From positions 1 to 33,608 of the forward strand of contig JAKSNW010000019.1 in NCBI GenBank assembly GCA_024405895.1: DNA of 33,608 nucleotides, in the 5' to 3' direction. The notes below the pieces were generated by a model. It saw nothing but the letters and a program-made list of their open reading frames with translations. It was not told the DNA's origin and searched no databases. Numbering within the stretch: the stretch's first letter is position 1; each line of letters opens with the position of its first letter. The DNA comes from Paludibacteraceae bacterium (GTDB taxonomy: Bacteria; Bacteroidota; Bacteroidia; Bacteroidales; Paludibacteraceae). This document shows, one piece after another, positions 1-7,832 of this stretch. The position numbers and the translations under genes were made by a program.

Positions 1-11
1 AGGCTTGGAAC

Positions 12-92
12 TGTTGGGCCTTCAGCCCGTCAACAACTCAAACCTTGCACTATCACTGCACCCTGGGCTTAGGACTTCTGCCCTTTCAGGGC
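12..92. repeat. REP-like palindromic cluster
   Basis: Two short hairpins lie close together. The first is TGTTGGGC (12-19) against GCCC (25-28) plus CAACA (31-35). The second is GCCCT (80-84) against AGGGC (88-92) with a three-base loop. An open frame crosses 5-310, but it reads through both palindromes and other non-coding signals and resembles no protein I know, so I treat the stretch as non-coding repeat. The element may continue to the left of the window. Confidence 0.5.
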
Positions 93-126
93 GTTCTCCT
101 GACGTTATACTCTCCGTATTGGCATA

Positions 127-162
127 TAAAAAACAACGCCATAAGACAAAATCCTATGGCGT
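127..162 (-). terminator. Intrinsic terminator, leftward
   Basis: Read on the minus strand, ACGCCATA (162-155) pairs perfectly with TATGGCGT (143-136) across an 11-base loop. It is followed by TGTTTTTTAT (135-126). On the plus strand the hairpin has no T tract, so it acts leftward. No minus-strand gene is visible between here and 498, so it ends either a short RNA or a leader. Confidence 0.6.
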
Positions 163-209
163 AGAAGAACCACAAGTATACTATGTGGTGGTAGCAATTT
201 CTGGCGATG

Positions 210-217
210 CAAAAGTA
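210..217 (-). promoter_or_regulatory. Candidate leftward -7 element
   Basis: On the minus strand TACTTTTG fits the Bacteroidetes -7 consensus TAnnTTTG and is followed by C. No TTTG -33 element stands at the usual distance, so support is partial. Initiation would be near 203 and the transcript would reach the terminator at 162-127 after roughly 75 bases. A second hairpin, ACCACA (169-174) against TGTGGT (184-189), would lie inside that RNA. Confidence 0.35.
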
Positions 218-277
218 CAGCTTATTTTTGATATGTTGTATCTTCGTTCGCTGAAAAAGTTGTACTTCTGCTTACGC

Positions 278-423
278 AAGATAGGCGGCACCTCAACAAT
301 ACTCAAATAAATTTGGTATTGTCTTCGGTTTGCGCTATCTTTTGAGAAGATAGGCTGCGGTTCGGCAAAACCCTTAAATAAGCAAGCTTATTTCTTGGTT
401 TTTCGCTCACCTTGCACTATCTT
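278..423 (+). repeat. Two tandem promoter-like modules
   Basis: Module A (278-341) and module B (347-423) each open with AAGATAGGC and close with CTATCTT, and share an internal AAATAA, a GGTT stretch and a GC-CTATCTT end. The CTATCTT end of A and the AAGATAG start of B also form a hairpin (335-341 with 347-353). Module B's end supplies the -7 element of the prfC promoter. Module A carries TATCTTTT instead of TATCTTTG, so it is a poorer promoter. Confidence 0.5.
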
Positions 424-425
424 TG
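395..425 (+). promoter_or_regulatory. Promoter of prfC
   Basis: TTGG (395-398) as -33 element, a 19-base spacer, then TATCTTTG (418-425) as -7 element followed by C. Start of transcription would be near 432, giving a leader of about 65 bases before the prfC ATG at 499. Confidence 0.65.
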
Positions 426-498
426 CACTCTCTTTCCCGAACAAGGAGAGAACAACATAACAGACAAGGTTTCAGCATAATAGATATTCAATAGACTC

Positions 499-2076
499 AT
501 GACTTTCAAAGAAGAAATTGCACGCAGACGCACGTTTGCTATCATCTCTCACCCTGACGCAGGTAAGACCACCCTCACAGAGAAACTTCTTCTCTTTGGT
601 GGCGCTATCCATGTGGCTGGTGCCGTGAAGAGCAATAAGATCAAGAAGACTGCCACTTCCGACTGGATGGAGATTGAACGACAACGTGGTATCTCAGTGG
701 CTACGTCTGTCATGGGCTTTGAATACAACAACTACAAAATCAATATCCTTGATACCCCAGGTCACCAGGACTTTGCCGAAGACACTTTCCGCACACTCAC
801 TGCCGTCGACTCCGTAATCATCGTGATTGACGGCGCTAAAGGCGTCGAGGCTCAGACTCGCAAGCTGATGCAGGTGTGTACGATGCGTAAGACTCCGGTG
901 ATGATCTTCATCAATAAGATGGACCGCGACTGCCAAGACCCTTTTGACCTGTTGGATGAGTTGGAACAGGAACTCGGCATCGGCGTTCGCCCACTCAGTT
1001 GGCCTATCAATATGGGTCAACGATTCAAGGGCGTATACAATATCTATGAGCAGAAACTCAACCTCTTCACCCCAGACAAACAACGCATCACCGAGACAGT
1101 GGAGATTGACGACGTGAACGACCCTGAACTGGAGAAGCATGTGGGCGAGGAGGATGCCATGAAGCTGCGTGAGGACCTTGAGATGATCAACGGCGTCTAC
1201 AACGAGTTCGACCGTGAGAGTTATCTGGCTGCCAAGGTGGCACCGGTGTTCTTCGGTAGTGCACTGAACAATTTCGGTGTCCAGGAGTTGCTCAACTGCT
1301 TCGTGGAGATTGCCCCATCGCCTTTGCCTGTGGAGACTGAGGAGCGTAAGGTGGACCCAACGGAAGAGCCTTTTACTGGCTTCGTGTTCAAGATTCACGC
1401 CAACATGGACCCTAACCACCGCAGCTGTATCGCCTTCGTGAAGATCTGCTCCGGACGTTTCGAACGCAACAAGAACTACCGCCATATCCGCCTCGGCAAA
1501 GACCTCCGATTCAGCAGTCCTACTGCCTTCATGGCACAGAAGAAAGAGACTGTGGACGAAGCATTTGCCGGTGATATCGTAGGCTTGCCAGATACAGGCA
1601 ACTTCAAAATCGGCGACACACTGACCGAAGGCGAACTGCTCCACTTCAAGGGCTTGCCAAGCTTCTCCCCTGAGATGTTCAAATATATCGAGAATGCCGA
1701 CCCTATGAAAGCCAAACAACTGCAGAAAGGTGTGGACCAACTGATGGGCGAAGGTGTGGCTCAGCTCTTTATCCACCAGAACAACGGCCGCAAGATTATC
1801 GGTACGGTAGGTCAACTGCAGTTTGAGGTTATCGAATACCGTCTGCTGCATGAGTACGGTGCCCAATGCCGCTGGGAGCCTATTCCACTGTTCAAGGCCT
1901 GCTGGATTGAGAGCGACGACGAGAAGGAATTGGAGAACTTCAAGAAACGCAAGTTCCAGTACTTGGCTAAGGATAAGGACGGTCGCGATGTCTTCCTTGC
2001 CGAATCGGGCTATGTGCTGCAGATGGCTCAGCAGGATTTTGAGCATATCCGATTCCACTTCACCAGCGAATTTTAA
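499..2076 (+). CDS. prfC: Peptide chain release factor 3 (RF3)
   Basis: RF3 is a translational GTPase that recycles RF1 and RF2 from the ribosome after termination. The 525-residue product has the family's usual length. The G1 loop HPDAGKTT is at residues 18-25, the switch I region with [10 protein letters not shown] at 61-70, the G3 motif DTPGH at 85-89 and the G4 motif NKMD at 139-142. The HPDAGKTT form of G1 and the RQRGISV segment are typical of RF3 rather than EF-G. EF-G-like domain II and the RF3 C-terminal domain follow. The ATG at 499 is the first in frame and stands about 65 bases after the predicted transcription start. The gene is alone, with its own promoter and a terminator at 2103-2142. 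Identification is near certain from the motifs and length. Confidence 0.96.
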   Translation: MTFKEEIARRRTFAIISHPDAGKTTLTEKLLLFGGAIHVAGAVKSNKIKKTATSDWMEIERQRGISVATSVMGFEYNNYKINILDTPGHQDFAEDTFRTLTAVDSVIIVIDGAKGVEAQTRKLMQVCTMRKTPVMIFINKMDRDCQDPFDLLDELEQELGIGVRPLSWPINMGQRFKGVYNIYEQKLNLFTPDKQRITETVEIDDVNDPELEKHVGEEDAMKLREDLEMINGVYNEFDRESYLAAKVAPVFFGSALNNFGVQELLNCFVEIAPSPLPVETEERKVDPTEEPFTGFVFKIHANMDPNHRSCIAFVKICSGRFERNKNYRHIRLGKDLRFSSPTAFMAQKKETVDEAFAGDIVGLPDTGNFKIGDTLTEGELLHFKGLPSFSPEMFKYIENADPMKAKQLQKGVDQLMGEGVAQLFIHQNNGRKIIGTVGQLQFEVIEYRLLHEYGAQCRWEPIPLFKACWIESDDEKELENFKKRKFQYLAKDKDGRDVFLAESGYVLQMAQQDFEHIRFHFTSEF

Positions 2077-2080
2077 GAAC

Positions 2081-2098
2081 CTATATAATATTATATAG
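2081..2098. repeat. Perfect 18-base AT palindrome
   Basis: CTATATAAT followed by its exact reverse complement ATTATATAG, four bases after the prfC stop codon. It may be part of transcript end processing or a protein site; it is directly ahead of the terminator hairpin. Confidence 0.5.
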
Positions 2099-2102
2099 TG
2101 TG

Positions 2103-2142
2103 GGGCTTGCATCAGATTCTGAAGCAGGCCCTATTTGTTTTT
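2103..2142 (+). terminator. Intrinsic terminator of prfC
   Basis: GGGCTTGC (2103-2110) pairs with GCAGGCCC (2124-2131), with one G-T pair and a 13-base loop, and is followed by TATTTGTTTTTC. It sits between prfC and the amidase promoter. Confidence 0.65.
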
Positions 2143-2152
2143 CGCAAAAGAG

Positions 2153-2184
2153 TTGCATTTTACAAAGAAATAATCGTATCTTTG
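2153..2184 (+). promoter_or_regulatory. Promoter of the amidase-mlaD pair
   Basis: TTGC (2153-2156), a 20-base spacer and TATCTTTG (2177-2184) followed by CG. The layout matches the Bacteroidetes housekeeping promoter. Predicted start near 2191, about 36 bases before the ATG at 2227. Confidence 0.7.
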
Positions 2185-2226
2185 CGAGTTGAAATTACAA
2201 TATCAATCCACTAAAAACACGCATAT

Positions 2227-3420
2227 ATGAGACGCATCGCCTTAGTCTGTCTGGCTTTGTTGTACACGATACTTATCAGTGCCAAAAACTTCGTTGTTGT
2301 GCTTGACCCAGGTCATGGCGGCAAGGACCCTGGAGCCGTTGGCTTTGGTGGTCAGGAAAAGGACATCAACCTGAAAGTGGCCAAGAAACTGGGTGCCTTG
2401 ATAACGGAGAAATACAAGGATGTGACGGTTATCTATACCCGCACTACCGATAAGTATGTCACACTGAAAGAGCGTCCGGAGATGGCGAATAAGGCCAACG
2501 CAGACCTCTTTATCTCCATTCACACCAATGCAGCCGAGAGTTCGTCGGCCTACGGATGTGAGTGTTGGGTGCGTGGTGTGGACAAGGCTACAGCCAATCT
2601 CGCCGTGGTACAACGTGAGAACTCCGTAATCCTCATGGAGGATAACTATAAGGAGAAATATCAGGGCTTCGACCCGAAATCGATAGACTCACAGATTATG
2701 TTTGAGATGATGCAGGACATCTACAGCCGCAACAACCTGAAGGTGGCTCAGAGTCTGCATAAGGAACTGCTTAATCTCAACCGTCACGACCGTGGTGTTC
2801 GTCAGGCAGGTTTCTGGGTTTTACACCAGACCAAGATGCCAAGCGTGCTTGTGGAGTTAGGTTTCATTACCAATGCCAACGAGGCAAGATATATGCTTTC
2901 CGAGGCTGGTCAGAATGCTTTGGCGGGTGCTCTGTTCAAAGGATTTGCCGAATACAAGAAGTTCTACGACAACACCTCAACCAACGCCAAGAATGACCAG
3001 AAGCAAGCCAAAGACGAAGCCAAGGTGGAGAAAACTCCCGAAAAACCTCAGACACCTATTGAGGAAGAGAAGGTGAAACAGACACCGGCAAAAGCCAACA
3101 ATCAGACCAAGACAGAGACCACTAAGGAAACACCAAAGGAGGCAGCAAAAGCAACCACGGGTGATGTGGTATTCAAGGTACAGATTATGGCAAGCACCAA
3201 GACCATCAAGGACGGTGACTCACAGTTCAAGGGTCTGAAGGGCTGCGAATATTATCAGGAAGGTAAGCTATACAAATACACTTACGGCAATACCTCCTCA
3301 TACAAAGAGATTACTCAAATAAGAAAAGACATACTGAGCAAGTTCCCTGAGGCTTTCATCATCGCTTTCTATAAAGGCAAGAAAGTGAGCGTTCAAGAGG
3401 CTCGTGCACTTGTGGAATAA
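2227..3420 (+). CDS. N-acetylmuramoyl-L-alanine amidase with SPOR-like C-terminus
   Basis: A periplasmic zinc amidase of the Amidase_3 family, which cuts the bond between N-acetylmuramic acid and the stem peptide and helps daughter cells separate. A signal peptide covers about residues 1-19. The catalytic domain begins with VVLDPGHGGKDPG. The expected zinc ligands are H30, E44 and H99 (in SIHTNA), and the catalytic glutamate is E210 in VELGF. A lysine-, glutamate-, threonine- and proline-rich linker covers about 249-313. The last 80 residues, from VVFKVQIMAS, look like a SPOR domain, which in the family binds denuded glycan at the septum. The mlaD gene follows after 21 bases and is probably cotranscribed. 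The family call is firm; the SPOR assignment is from pattern only. Confidence 0.92.
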   Translation: MRRIALVCLALLYTILISAKNFVVVLDPGHGGKDPGAVGFGGQEKDINLKVAKKLGALITEKYKDVTVIYTRTTDKYVTLKERPEMANKANADLFISIHTNAAESSSAYGCECWVRGVDKATANLAVVQRENSVILMEDNYKEKYQGFDPKSIDSQIMFEMMQDIYSRNNLKVAQSLHKELLNLNRHDRGVRQAGFWVLHQTKMPSVLVELGFITNANEARYMLSEAGQNALAGALFKGFAEYKKFYDNTSTNAKNDQKQAKDEAKVEKTPEKPQTPIEEEKVKQTPAKANNQTKTETTKETPKEAAKATTGDVVFKVQIMASTKTIKDGDSQFKGLKGCEYYQEGKLYKYTYGNTSSYKEITQIRKDILSKFPEAFIIAFYKGKKVSVQEARALVE

Positions 3421-3441
3421 ATCAAGAAAAAACAGAAGACA

Positions 3442-4359
3442 ATGAAAATAAATCAAGAGTTCAAAATCGGCATCGCTTTTATTGCCGCTTTAGTTATCCT
3501 TATCATCGGCGTTAACTTCCTCAAAGGTGTGAATCTGTTCACCCCTGCCAACCATTTCTATACCACCTATGAGAAGGTGGATGGTCTGGTGGTCTCCAAT
3601 GCCGTCTATGTGAAAGGTTTCAAGGTAGGACAGGTGAAGAACATCAAATACGACTTCTCCAAAGAGGTGCCTTTCACCGTGGAGATCTCTATCAACAAGG
3701 ATGTGAAACTGCCAGAAGGTACCAAGATGCTGATGCGCGACGACGGTTTGCTGGGCGGTAAGGTCATCGACCTCGTGATGCCTGAGAATGGTTCAAACTA
3801 TCTTGCCAACGGAGCCTCTCTGGAAAGCGAGATAGCCACCGGACTGATGGATGCCCTCGGAGGCATGGTGCCTCAGTTGGAGAGCACTTTGGCTAAACTG
3901 GACTCAACCATGGGCGCTATCAACGAACTCGTTCACAGCGACCGTATCGATAATATGCTGGCTTCATTGGATACCACTACCAGCAACCTGAAGCAGTCGT
4001 CTGTGAAGCTGAAATCAATCATGAACAATGATGTGCCTCATCTCCTGACCAATGTCAACGGCATTGCTTCCGATGTGAAGGTTGTAACCACCAATTTGAA
4101 AGATGCCGACTTTGCTGCCATCATCGCCAAGGCCGACTCTACCATCACCAGCGTGGACAAATTCGTAGAACAACTCAACAATTCTGATGGCACATTAGGT
4201 GCGCTGCTGAATGACCGCACTCTTTACAATAAAGTAAACAATACGGTTCAAAGCGCAGACAATTTGCTCATCGATCTCAAGGCAAATCCAAAACGCTACG
4301 TGCATTTCTCAGTGTTCGGAGGCAAGGATAAAAAAGAGAAGAAAGCCGACAACAAATAG
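3442..4359 (+). CDS. MlaD-family (MCE domain) lipid transport protein
   Basis: A 305-residue inner-membrane-anchored protein of the MCE/MlaD family, which acts in the periplasm as the substrate-binding part of phospholipid or lipid transport between membranes, usually with an MlaE permease and MlaF ATPase. One membrane segment lies at about residues 8-28 (FIAALVILIIGVNFL). The MCE domain follows, with VDGLVVSNAVYVKGFKVGQV as its typical start. The C-terminal half is rich in serine, threonine, leucine and asparagine and is probably helical. It starts 21 bases after the amidase and shares that promoter. No permease or ATPase partner is in the window; in Bacteroidales these are usually elsewhere. 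No terminator hairpin is clear after it. Confidence 0.9.
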   Translation: MKINQEFKIGIAFIAALVILIIGVNFLKGVNLFTPANHFYTTYEKVDGLVVSNAVYVKGFKVGQVKNIKYDFSKEVPFTVEISINKDVKLPEGTKMLMRDDGLLGGKVIDLVMPENGSNYLANGASLESEIATGLMDALGGMVPQLESTLAKLDSTMGAINELVHSDRIDNMLASLDTTTSNLKQSSVKLKSIMNNDVPHLLTNVNGIASDVKVVTTNLKDADFAAIIAKADSTITSVDKFVEQLNNSDGTLGALLNDRTLYNKVNNTVQSADNLLIDLKANPKRYVHFSVFGGKDKKEKKADNK

Positions 4360-4505
4360 GGTCTCGGGAAGTGTTTCGAAAAGGGCATTTATTTTTACAG
4401 AATATAAATTTCAAAAAAAATTCAATTTGTCATACTTCCGAAACATCGATTGGCTAAAATACGGAAAATAAACGGCTTTTCAAAATATTAAAATTCTAAA
4501 CGCAA

Positions 4506-4582
4506 GAAAACCAAATATTTCAACCTAAAACACTGTATCAGAAAAAGATACATTTGTTAAAATGAAATATTTTTTGGTTTTC
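4506..4582. repeat. Large nested inverted repeat upstream of dnaA
   Basis: The left arm GAAAACCAAATATTTCA (4506-4522) and right arm TGAAATATTTTTTGGTTTTC (4563-4582) are complementary in two blocks of 10 and 7 bases, separated by a small run of extra T on the right. Inside lies a second hairpin, TGTATC (4534-4539) against GATACA (4547-4552). TACATTTG (4549-4556) inside it also fits a -7 element, though without a -33 element. Confidence 0.55.
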
Positions 4583-4648
4583 AAGCACTTACGCAACGAA
4601 CTAAAAAACAACGATATAGAAACGGCAAAAAGTCGGAAAAAAATCGGG

Positions 4649-4682
4649 GACTTTTAAAAGTCAAAAATCTTTGCGACCTTTG
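4649..4682 (+). promoter_or_regulatory. Candidate dnaA promoter with 14-base palindrome
   Basis: GACTTTTAAAAGTC (4649-4662) is a perfect palindrome. Just after it come AATCTTTG (4666-4673) and GACCTTTG (4675-4682), both close to TAnnTTTG but lacking its TA. If either is the -7 element, the palindrome lies in the spacer, where a repressor site would block initiation. No clear -33 element was found. Confidence 0.35.
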
Positions 4683-4791
4683 CAACATCGAAAAAGCAAG
4701 ACTTAGCAACCCCTCTTCGCTCCCTACAGAAAATCCGTTTCAGAGCAAGGAAAGACACGCTAATCAAACCTTATAAAGTAAAGTATCATCA

Positions 4792-6180
4792 ATGGGAAAT
4801 AGCAACAATGTTCAGACGATTTGGCAAGACTGCCTTGCCATAATCAAAGACAATATTGTGCCGGACCAGTTCGAGACCTGGTTCAAACCCATTGTGCCCG
4901 TTTCATTCGATGGCGAATCCATCTACCTGAAACTGCCAAGCATGTACTTCAAAGAATTTATAGAGGAGCGTTTCGCAAACTTGCTTTCTTATACATTGGA
5001 ACGTGTCACACAAGCCAAGGTGAAGATTTACTACCGCGTGCTTGTAGACAAAATCCACGAAAAAACGGCAGATCTGGAATCGGAAACAAAACCGATGCAG
5101 CCTACTACCGTTCAAGGTGCCGGCACACCATTCAACTATGTGCTGCCACAGAACTTCGACTCACAACTCAATCCTAAATACAATTTTCACACCTTTATCG
5201 AGGGCTCTACCAACCGTCTCGCCCGTCAGGTAGGTATCACAATCTCTACCTCCGAAAAAGCGCAGACGTTCAACCCTATGTTCATTTTCGGTAGCCCTAC
5301 GGTAGGTAAGACACACGTGGCTCAGGCTATTGGCGTGGCAACTAAGCAGAACTTCCCTAATCAGCGCGTTCTCTATCTCTCTGCCAACCAGTTCAAGACA
5401 CAGTTCATGTCTGCAAGTGCGGAAAATCGTATTGCCGATTTCATCAATTTCTACCAAAGCCTGGATATGCTCATCATCGACGATATCCAGACCATCAAAC
5501 ACAACGAGAAAACACAGCTGGCTTTCTTCAATATCTTCGACCACCTGATCAAGATGAACAAGAAACTGATTGTGACTTGTGATAGCGCCCCAGACAAACT
5601 GGACGGCATGGACGAACGTCTGCTTACCCGTTTCCAATGGGGTCTCCGTGCTGAGATTGAAAAACCGGATGCCGAACTCAGAAAAGCAATCCTGATGCAC
5701 CATATCCATACCGATGGTCTGAAGGTAGATGAGGAAGTGGTGGATTACATAGCTGAGAATATCCAAGATAATGTTCGTAACCTCCTCGGTTCGTTCATTT
5801 CTATCTATACCCGCTCAACAATTTTCAACGAGCCACTCACCATCGAACTGGTGCAGAATTTCATAGGTCAGCCTGTTGTCAAGCCAACCAAGTGCATCAC
5901 TATCGATTATATCAAGGATGTGGTTTGCAAATACTATGCGGTAACTAAAGAGCAAGTGGTTTCAGGCTTGAGAAACAGAGAGGTGGCACAAGCTCGTCAA
6001 ATTGCAATGTATCTGTCAAGACAGCATACAAAATCATCGCTCAACACCATCGGCCGCTCATTCGGCAACAGAGATCATGCCACGGTAAAATACTCTTGCA
6101 GACAAGTGGAAAATATGATGAGCACAGACCGTACTATTAAAAACGACGTTGAGATTCTTTCCGGACAAATTACGGAATAA
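4792..6180 (+). CDS. dnaA: Chromosomal replication initiator DnaA
   Basis: DnaA binds origin DNA as an ATP-driven oligomer and melts it. The 462-residue product has the usual length. The N-terminal interaction domain covers about residues 1-85, a short linker follows, and the AAA+ core starts near LNPKYNFHTFIEGSTNRLA. The Walker A motif is GSPTVGKT (167-174), where many DnaA proteins have a further glycine; the essential GKT is kept. Walker B is LIIDDIQ (227-233). DERLLTRFQWGL carries the usual arginines. The C-terminal DNA-binding helix-turn-helix has IGRSFGNRDHATV, the DnaA signature. The gene is alone, preceded by a long AT-rich gap and closed by a strong terminator. Whether the origin is nearby cannot be told from this sequence. 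Confidence 0.96.
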   Translation: MGNSNNVQTIWQDCLAIIKDNIVPDQFETWFKPIVPVSFDGESIYLKLPSMYFKEFIEERFANLLSYTLERVTQAKVKIYYRVLVDKIHEKTADLESETKPMQPTTVQGAGTPFNYVLPQNFDSQLNPKYNFHTFIEGSTNRLARQVGITISTSEKAQTFNPMFIFGSPTVGKTHVAQAIGVATKQNFPNQRVLYLSANQFKTQFMSASAENRIADFINFYQSLDMLIIDDIQTIKHNEKTQLAFFNIFDHLIKMNKKLIVTCDSAPDKLDGMDERLLTRFQWGLRAEIEKPDAELRKAILMHHIHTDGLKVDEEVVDYIAENIQDNVRNLLGSFISIYTRSTIFNEPLTIELVQNFIGQPVVKPTKCITIDYIKDVVCKYYAVTKEQVVSGLRNREVAQARQIAMYLSRQHTKSSLNTIGRSFGNRDHATVKYSCRQVENMMSTDRTIKNDVEILSGQITE

Positions 6181-6210
6181 TTTTTTCCATACAAACAATA
6201 TTACTCATGA

Positions 6211-6250
6211 GAAGTCTAAGTTTTCTTCGGATACTTAGGCTTCTTTTTTT
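6211..6250 (+). terminator. Intrinsic terminator of dnaA
   Basis: GAAGTCTAAGT (6211-6221) pairs with ACTTAGGCTTC (6233-6243) over 11 bases with one T-G pair, followed by seven T (6244-6250). It stands between convergent dnaA and lpxK, and may also slow transcription arriving from lpxK. Confidence 0.8.
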
Positions 6251-6256
6251 GTCTGT

Positions 6257-7291
6257 TTATCGAAGAAGTTGAGAGAGAATCATCTCGTCGAAGCCTTCGG
6301 AGAGGCTAACACGGATGGGAAGGAAGTAAGTACGGCTCAAGAGTTCCGGAGAGATAGATGTTTTCAGGCGAACATAGTCTTTCTCCGTTGTGAGAAGAAT
6401 GGCTTCGTTACCACAAGCCTGTTCGATAGCCTTGATGTCTTCTGGAGTGAAATTATGATGGTCGGCATAAGCGAGATGAGTCGCCTCTACTCTATTCTCC
6501 GATAGATAATCGCATAGAGGTTTAGGATTGGCAATACCTGTCACGAGCACAAACTTACGACACTCTGCTTTAAGTTGTTCGATTGTTTTCTCCTCATGCA
6601 AACCTTGGAGATTGTCGTACGAAACAACGGAGGAGAAGATTCTTTGATTGGGTTTCAGATGGAGTTTCTGGTGCCAAGTCTCCAACTGCTCTGTTGTCAG
6701 GTGTTTAGGACACTTGGTAACAACGACAGCATCAGCTCGGTTCAAACCCGACAACGGCTCTCTCAACCGACCCATTGGCAAAAGGGAATCGGCATAAGGG
6801 GGACGATTGTAATCGCATAAAACCACGGAGAACTGGGGTTTGACATAACGATGCTGGAAAGCATCATCCAAAAGGATGACCTGAGGCGGAAGAGTCTGTT
6901 CCAATAAATGGTTGATGCCATCTACCCTATCCTCATCCACAGCCACAAGGACATCTTGAGTCTTTGAGAATATCTGATAAGGTTCATCACCAATCTCTTT
7001 GGCTGTGACATTCGGCAACTCATTGGCCAAGAGATAGCCTTTGGTCTGTCGCCTATAACCACGACTGAGAACAGCCACCTTGTATTTATCCTCCAAGAGT
7101 CGGATAAGATATTCTACATGAGGTGTTTTACCTGTTCCACCAACGGTGATATTGCCGACGGAGAGGACAAAAGCAGAATAAAAAGAGGTGGATTTGATAA
7201 GGTTATTATCAAACAAACGGTTTCGCATCCAGACCACCGACTGGTAGAGTTTGGATGGCAACCAAAGGGATATTTTTTGAATCAGACTCAT
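6257..7291 (-). CDS. lpxK: Tetraacyldisaccharide 4'-kinase
   Basis: LpxK phosphorylates the 4' position of the lipid A disaccharide precursor at the inner membrane, the sixth step of lipid A synthesis. The Walker A motif GGTGKTP is at residues 51-57, preceded by SVGNITV, and DDAFQHR is the family's signature further on. I chose the ATG at 7291 (344 residues), which overlaps the stop of the upstream HD gene as ATGA and implies translational coupling. A GTG at 7309 would add six residues (MAETLR) and is less likely. The N-terminal hydrophobic part (ISLWLPSKLYQSVVW) fits membrane association. It is the last gene of the run that starts with pyrC or with the secreted nuclease. The call is firm. 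Confidence 0.94.
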   Translation of the reverse strand: MSLIQKISLWLPSKLYQSVVWMRNRLFDNNLIKSTSFYSAFVLSVGNITVGGTGKTPHVEYLIRLLEDKYKVAVLSRGYRRQTKGYLLANELPNVTAKEIGDEPYQIFSKTQDVLVAVDEDRVDGINHLLEQTLPPQVILLDDAFQHRYVKPQFSVVLCDYNRPPYADSLLPMGRLREPLSGLNRADAVVVTKCPKHLTTEQLETWHQKLHLKPNQRIFSSVVSYDNLQGLHEEKTIEQLKAECRKFVLVTGIANPKPLCDYLSENRVEATHLAYADHHNFTPEDIKAIEQACGNEAILLTTEKDYVRLKTSISPELLSRTYFLPIRVSLSEGFDEMILSQLLR

Positions 7292-7821
7292 CCGAAGAGT
7301 TTCAGCCACTCATCAAATTTCTCTACTGATCCGCCATGACGAACGAGTTTGGCACGAACGGTCTCCACACTGTCTTCATCTTGCAGTCGGGCCTTTGAGT
7401 AGAACTTATCGGCAAAGCAGATAATCTGTTCCTCAAGGCTGACAGGTTGGAAGTCCTGATGAGGAATCGGGAGGTCACGTTTGAGGATATCCTCCAGGGT
7501 CAAACCCGTGCCAGTATGTCTTTCACAAACAAGGGCATGACGAGGAAGACCTTCCTTGCGCAACAATTCAGCACCCAAGATACCATGTTGAATATAAGGG
7601 TGAGTGCCTTCGCAGAAGATGCCAGGAGCATGGCAAAAGATGACACCGATATCGTGCAACATGGCAGCCTCGGAGATAAACTCCAAATCAAGATTCAACT
7701 CAGGATGTTTCTTGGCATGCAGCAAAGCACGGTCTCTGACACAGGTGCTATGATGCACAAGGGTCTTATAGAGTTGTGTACCTGGAGTGTAGTATTTATC
7801 AATGATATCTATTGGATCCAT
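7288..7821 (-). CDS. HD-domain hydrolase of unknown substrate
   Basis: A 177-residue HD-superfamily metal-dependent phosphohydrolase. The predicted metal ligands are the histidine near position 24 (in HHST), the HDIG motif at 56-59, and an aspartate in CFADKFYSK near the C-terminus. Further histidines in CHAPGIFC and HPYIQHG fit the fold. Such small stand-alone HD proteins act on nucleotides or other phosphate esters, but the substrate is not evident here. It starts 11 bases after the nuclease gene and overlaps lpxK by four bases, so all three are probably translated from one transcript. No link to lipid A synthesis is known to me. Confidence 0.85.
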   Translation of the reverse strand: MDPIDIIDKYYTPGTQLYKTLVHHSTCVRDRALLHAKKHPELNLDLEFISEAAMLHDIGVIFCHAPGIFCEGTHPYIQHGILGAELLRKEGLPRHALVCERHTGTGLTLEDILKRDLPIPHQDFQPVSLEEQIICFADKFYSKARLQDEDSVETVRAKLVRHGGSVEKFDEWLKLFG

Positions 7822-7832
7822 ATCCGATATTT

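Larger units (their letters stand above)
4360..4791. other. AT-rich gap before dnaA
   Basis: 432 bases without a gene. It holds a nested inverted repeat (4506-4582), a 14-base palindrome (4649-4662), and weak promoter-like TTTG elements at 4670-4673 and 4679-4682. TGTTTCG (4373-4379) is repeated inverted as CGAAACA (4439-4445). I looked for DnaA boxes (TTATNCACA and its complement) and saw none, so an origin is not supported on that ground. The last 100 bases are the probable dnaA leader. Confidence 0.6.

Noticed and set aside
5-310. 101-residue open frame at the left edge
   Set aside because: It runs through two palindromes, a leftward terminator and a leftward -7 element, begins at a poor site and resembles no family I know.
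694-2112. Long minus-strand frame opposite prfC
   Set aside because: It mirrors prfC codons in another frame and lacks a signal, domain or promoter; prfC itself is certain.
4360-4791. Replication origin next to dnaA
   Set aside because: The gap is AT-rich, but no TTATNCACA-type DnaA box was found on either strand, so the call cannot be made from this sequence.
7291-7309. Upstream GTG start for lpxK
   Set aside because: The ATG at 7291 overlaps the HD gene stop as ATGA and starts with the family-like N-terminus; the extra six residues add nothing recognisable.
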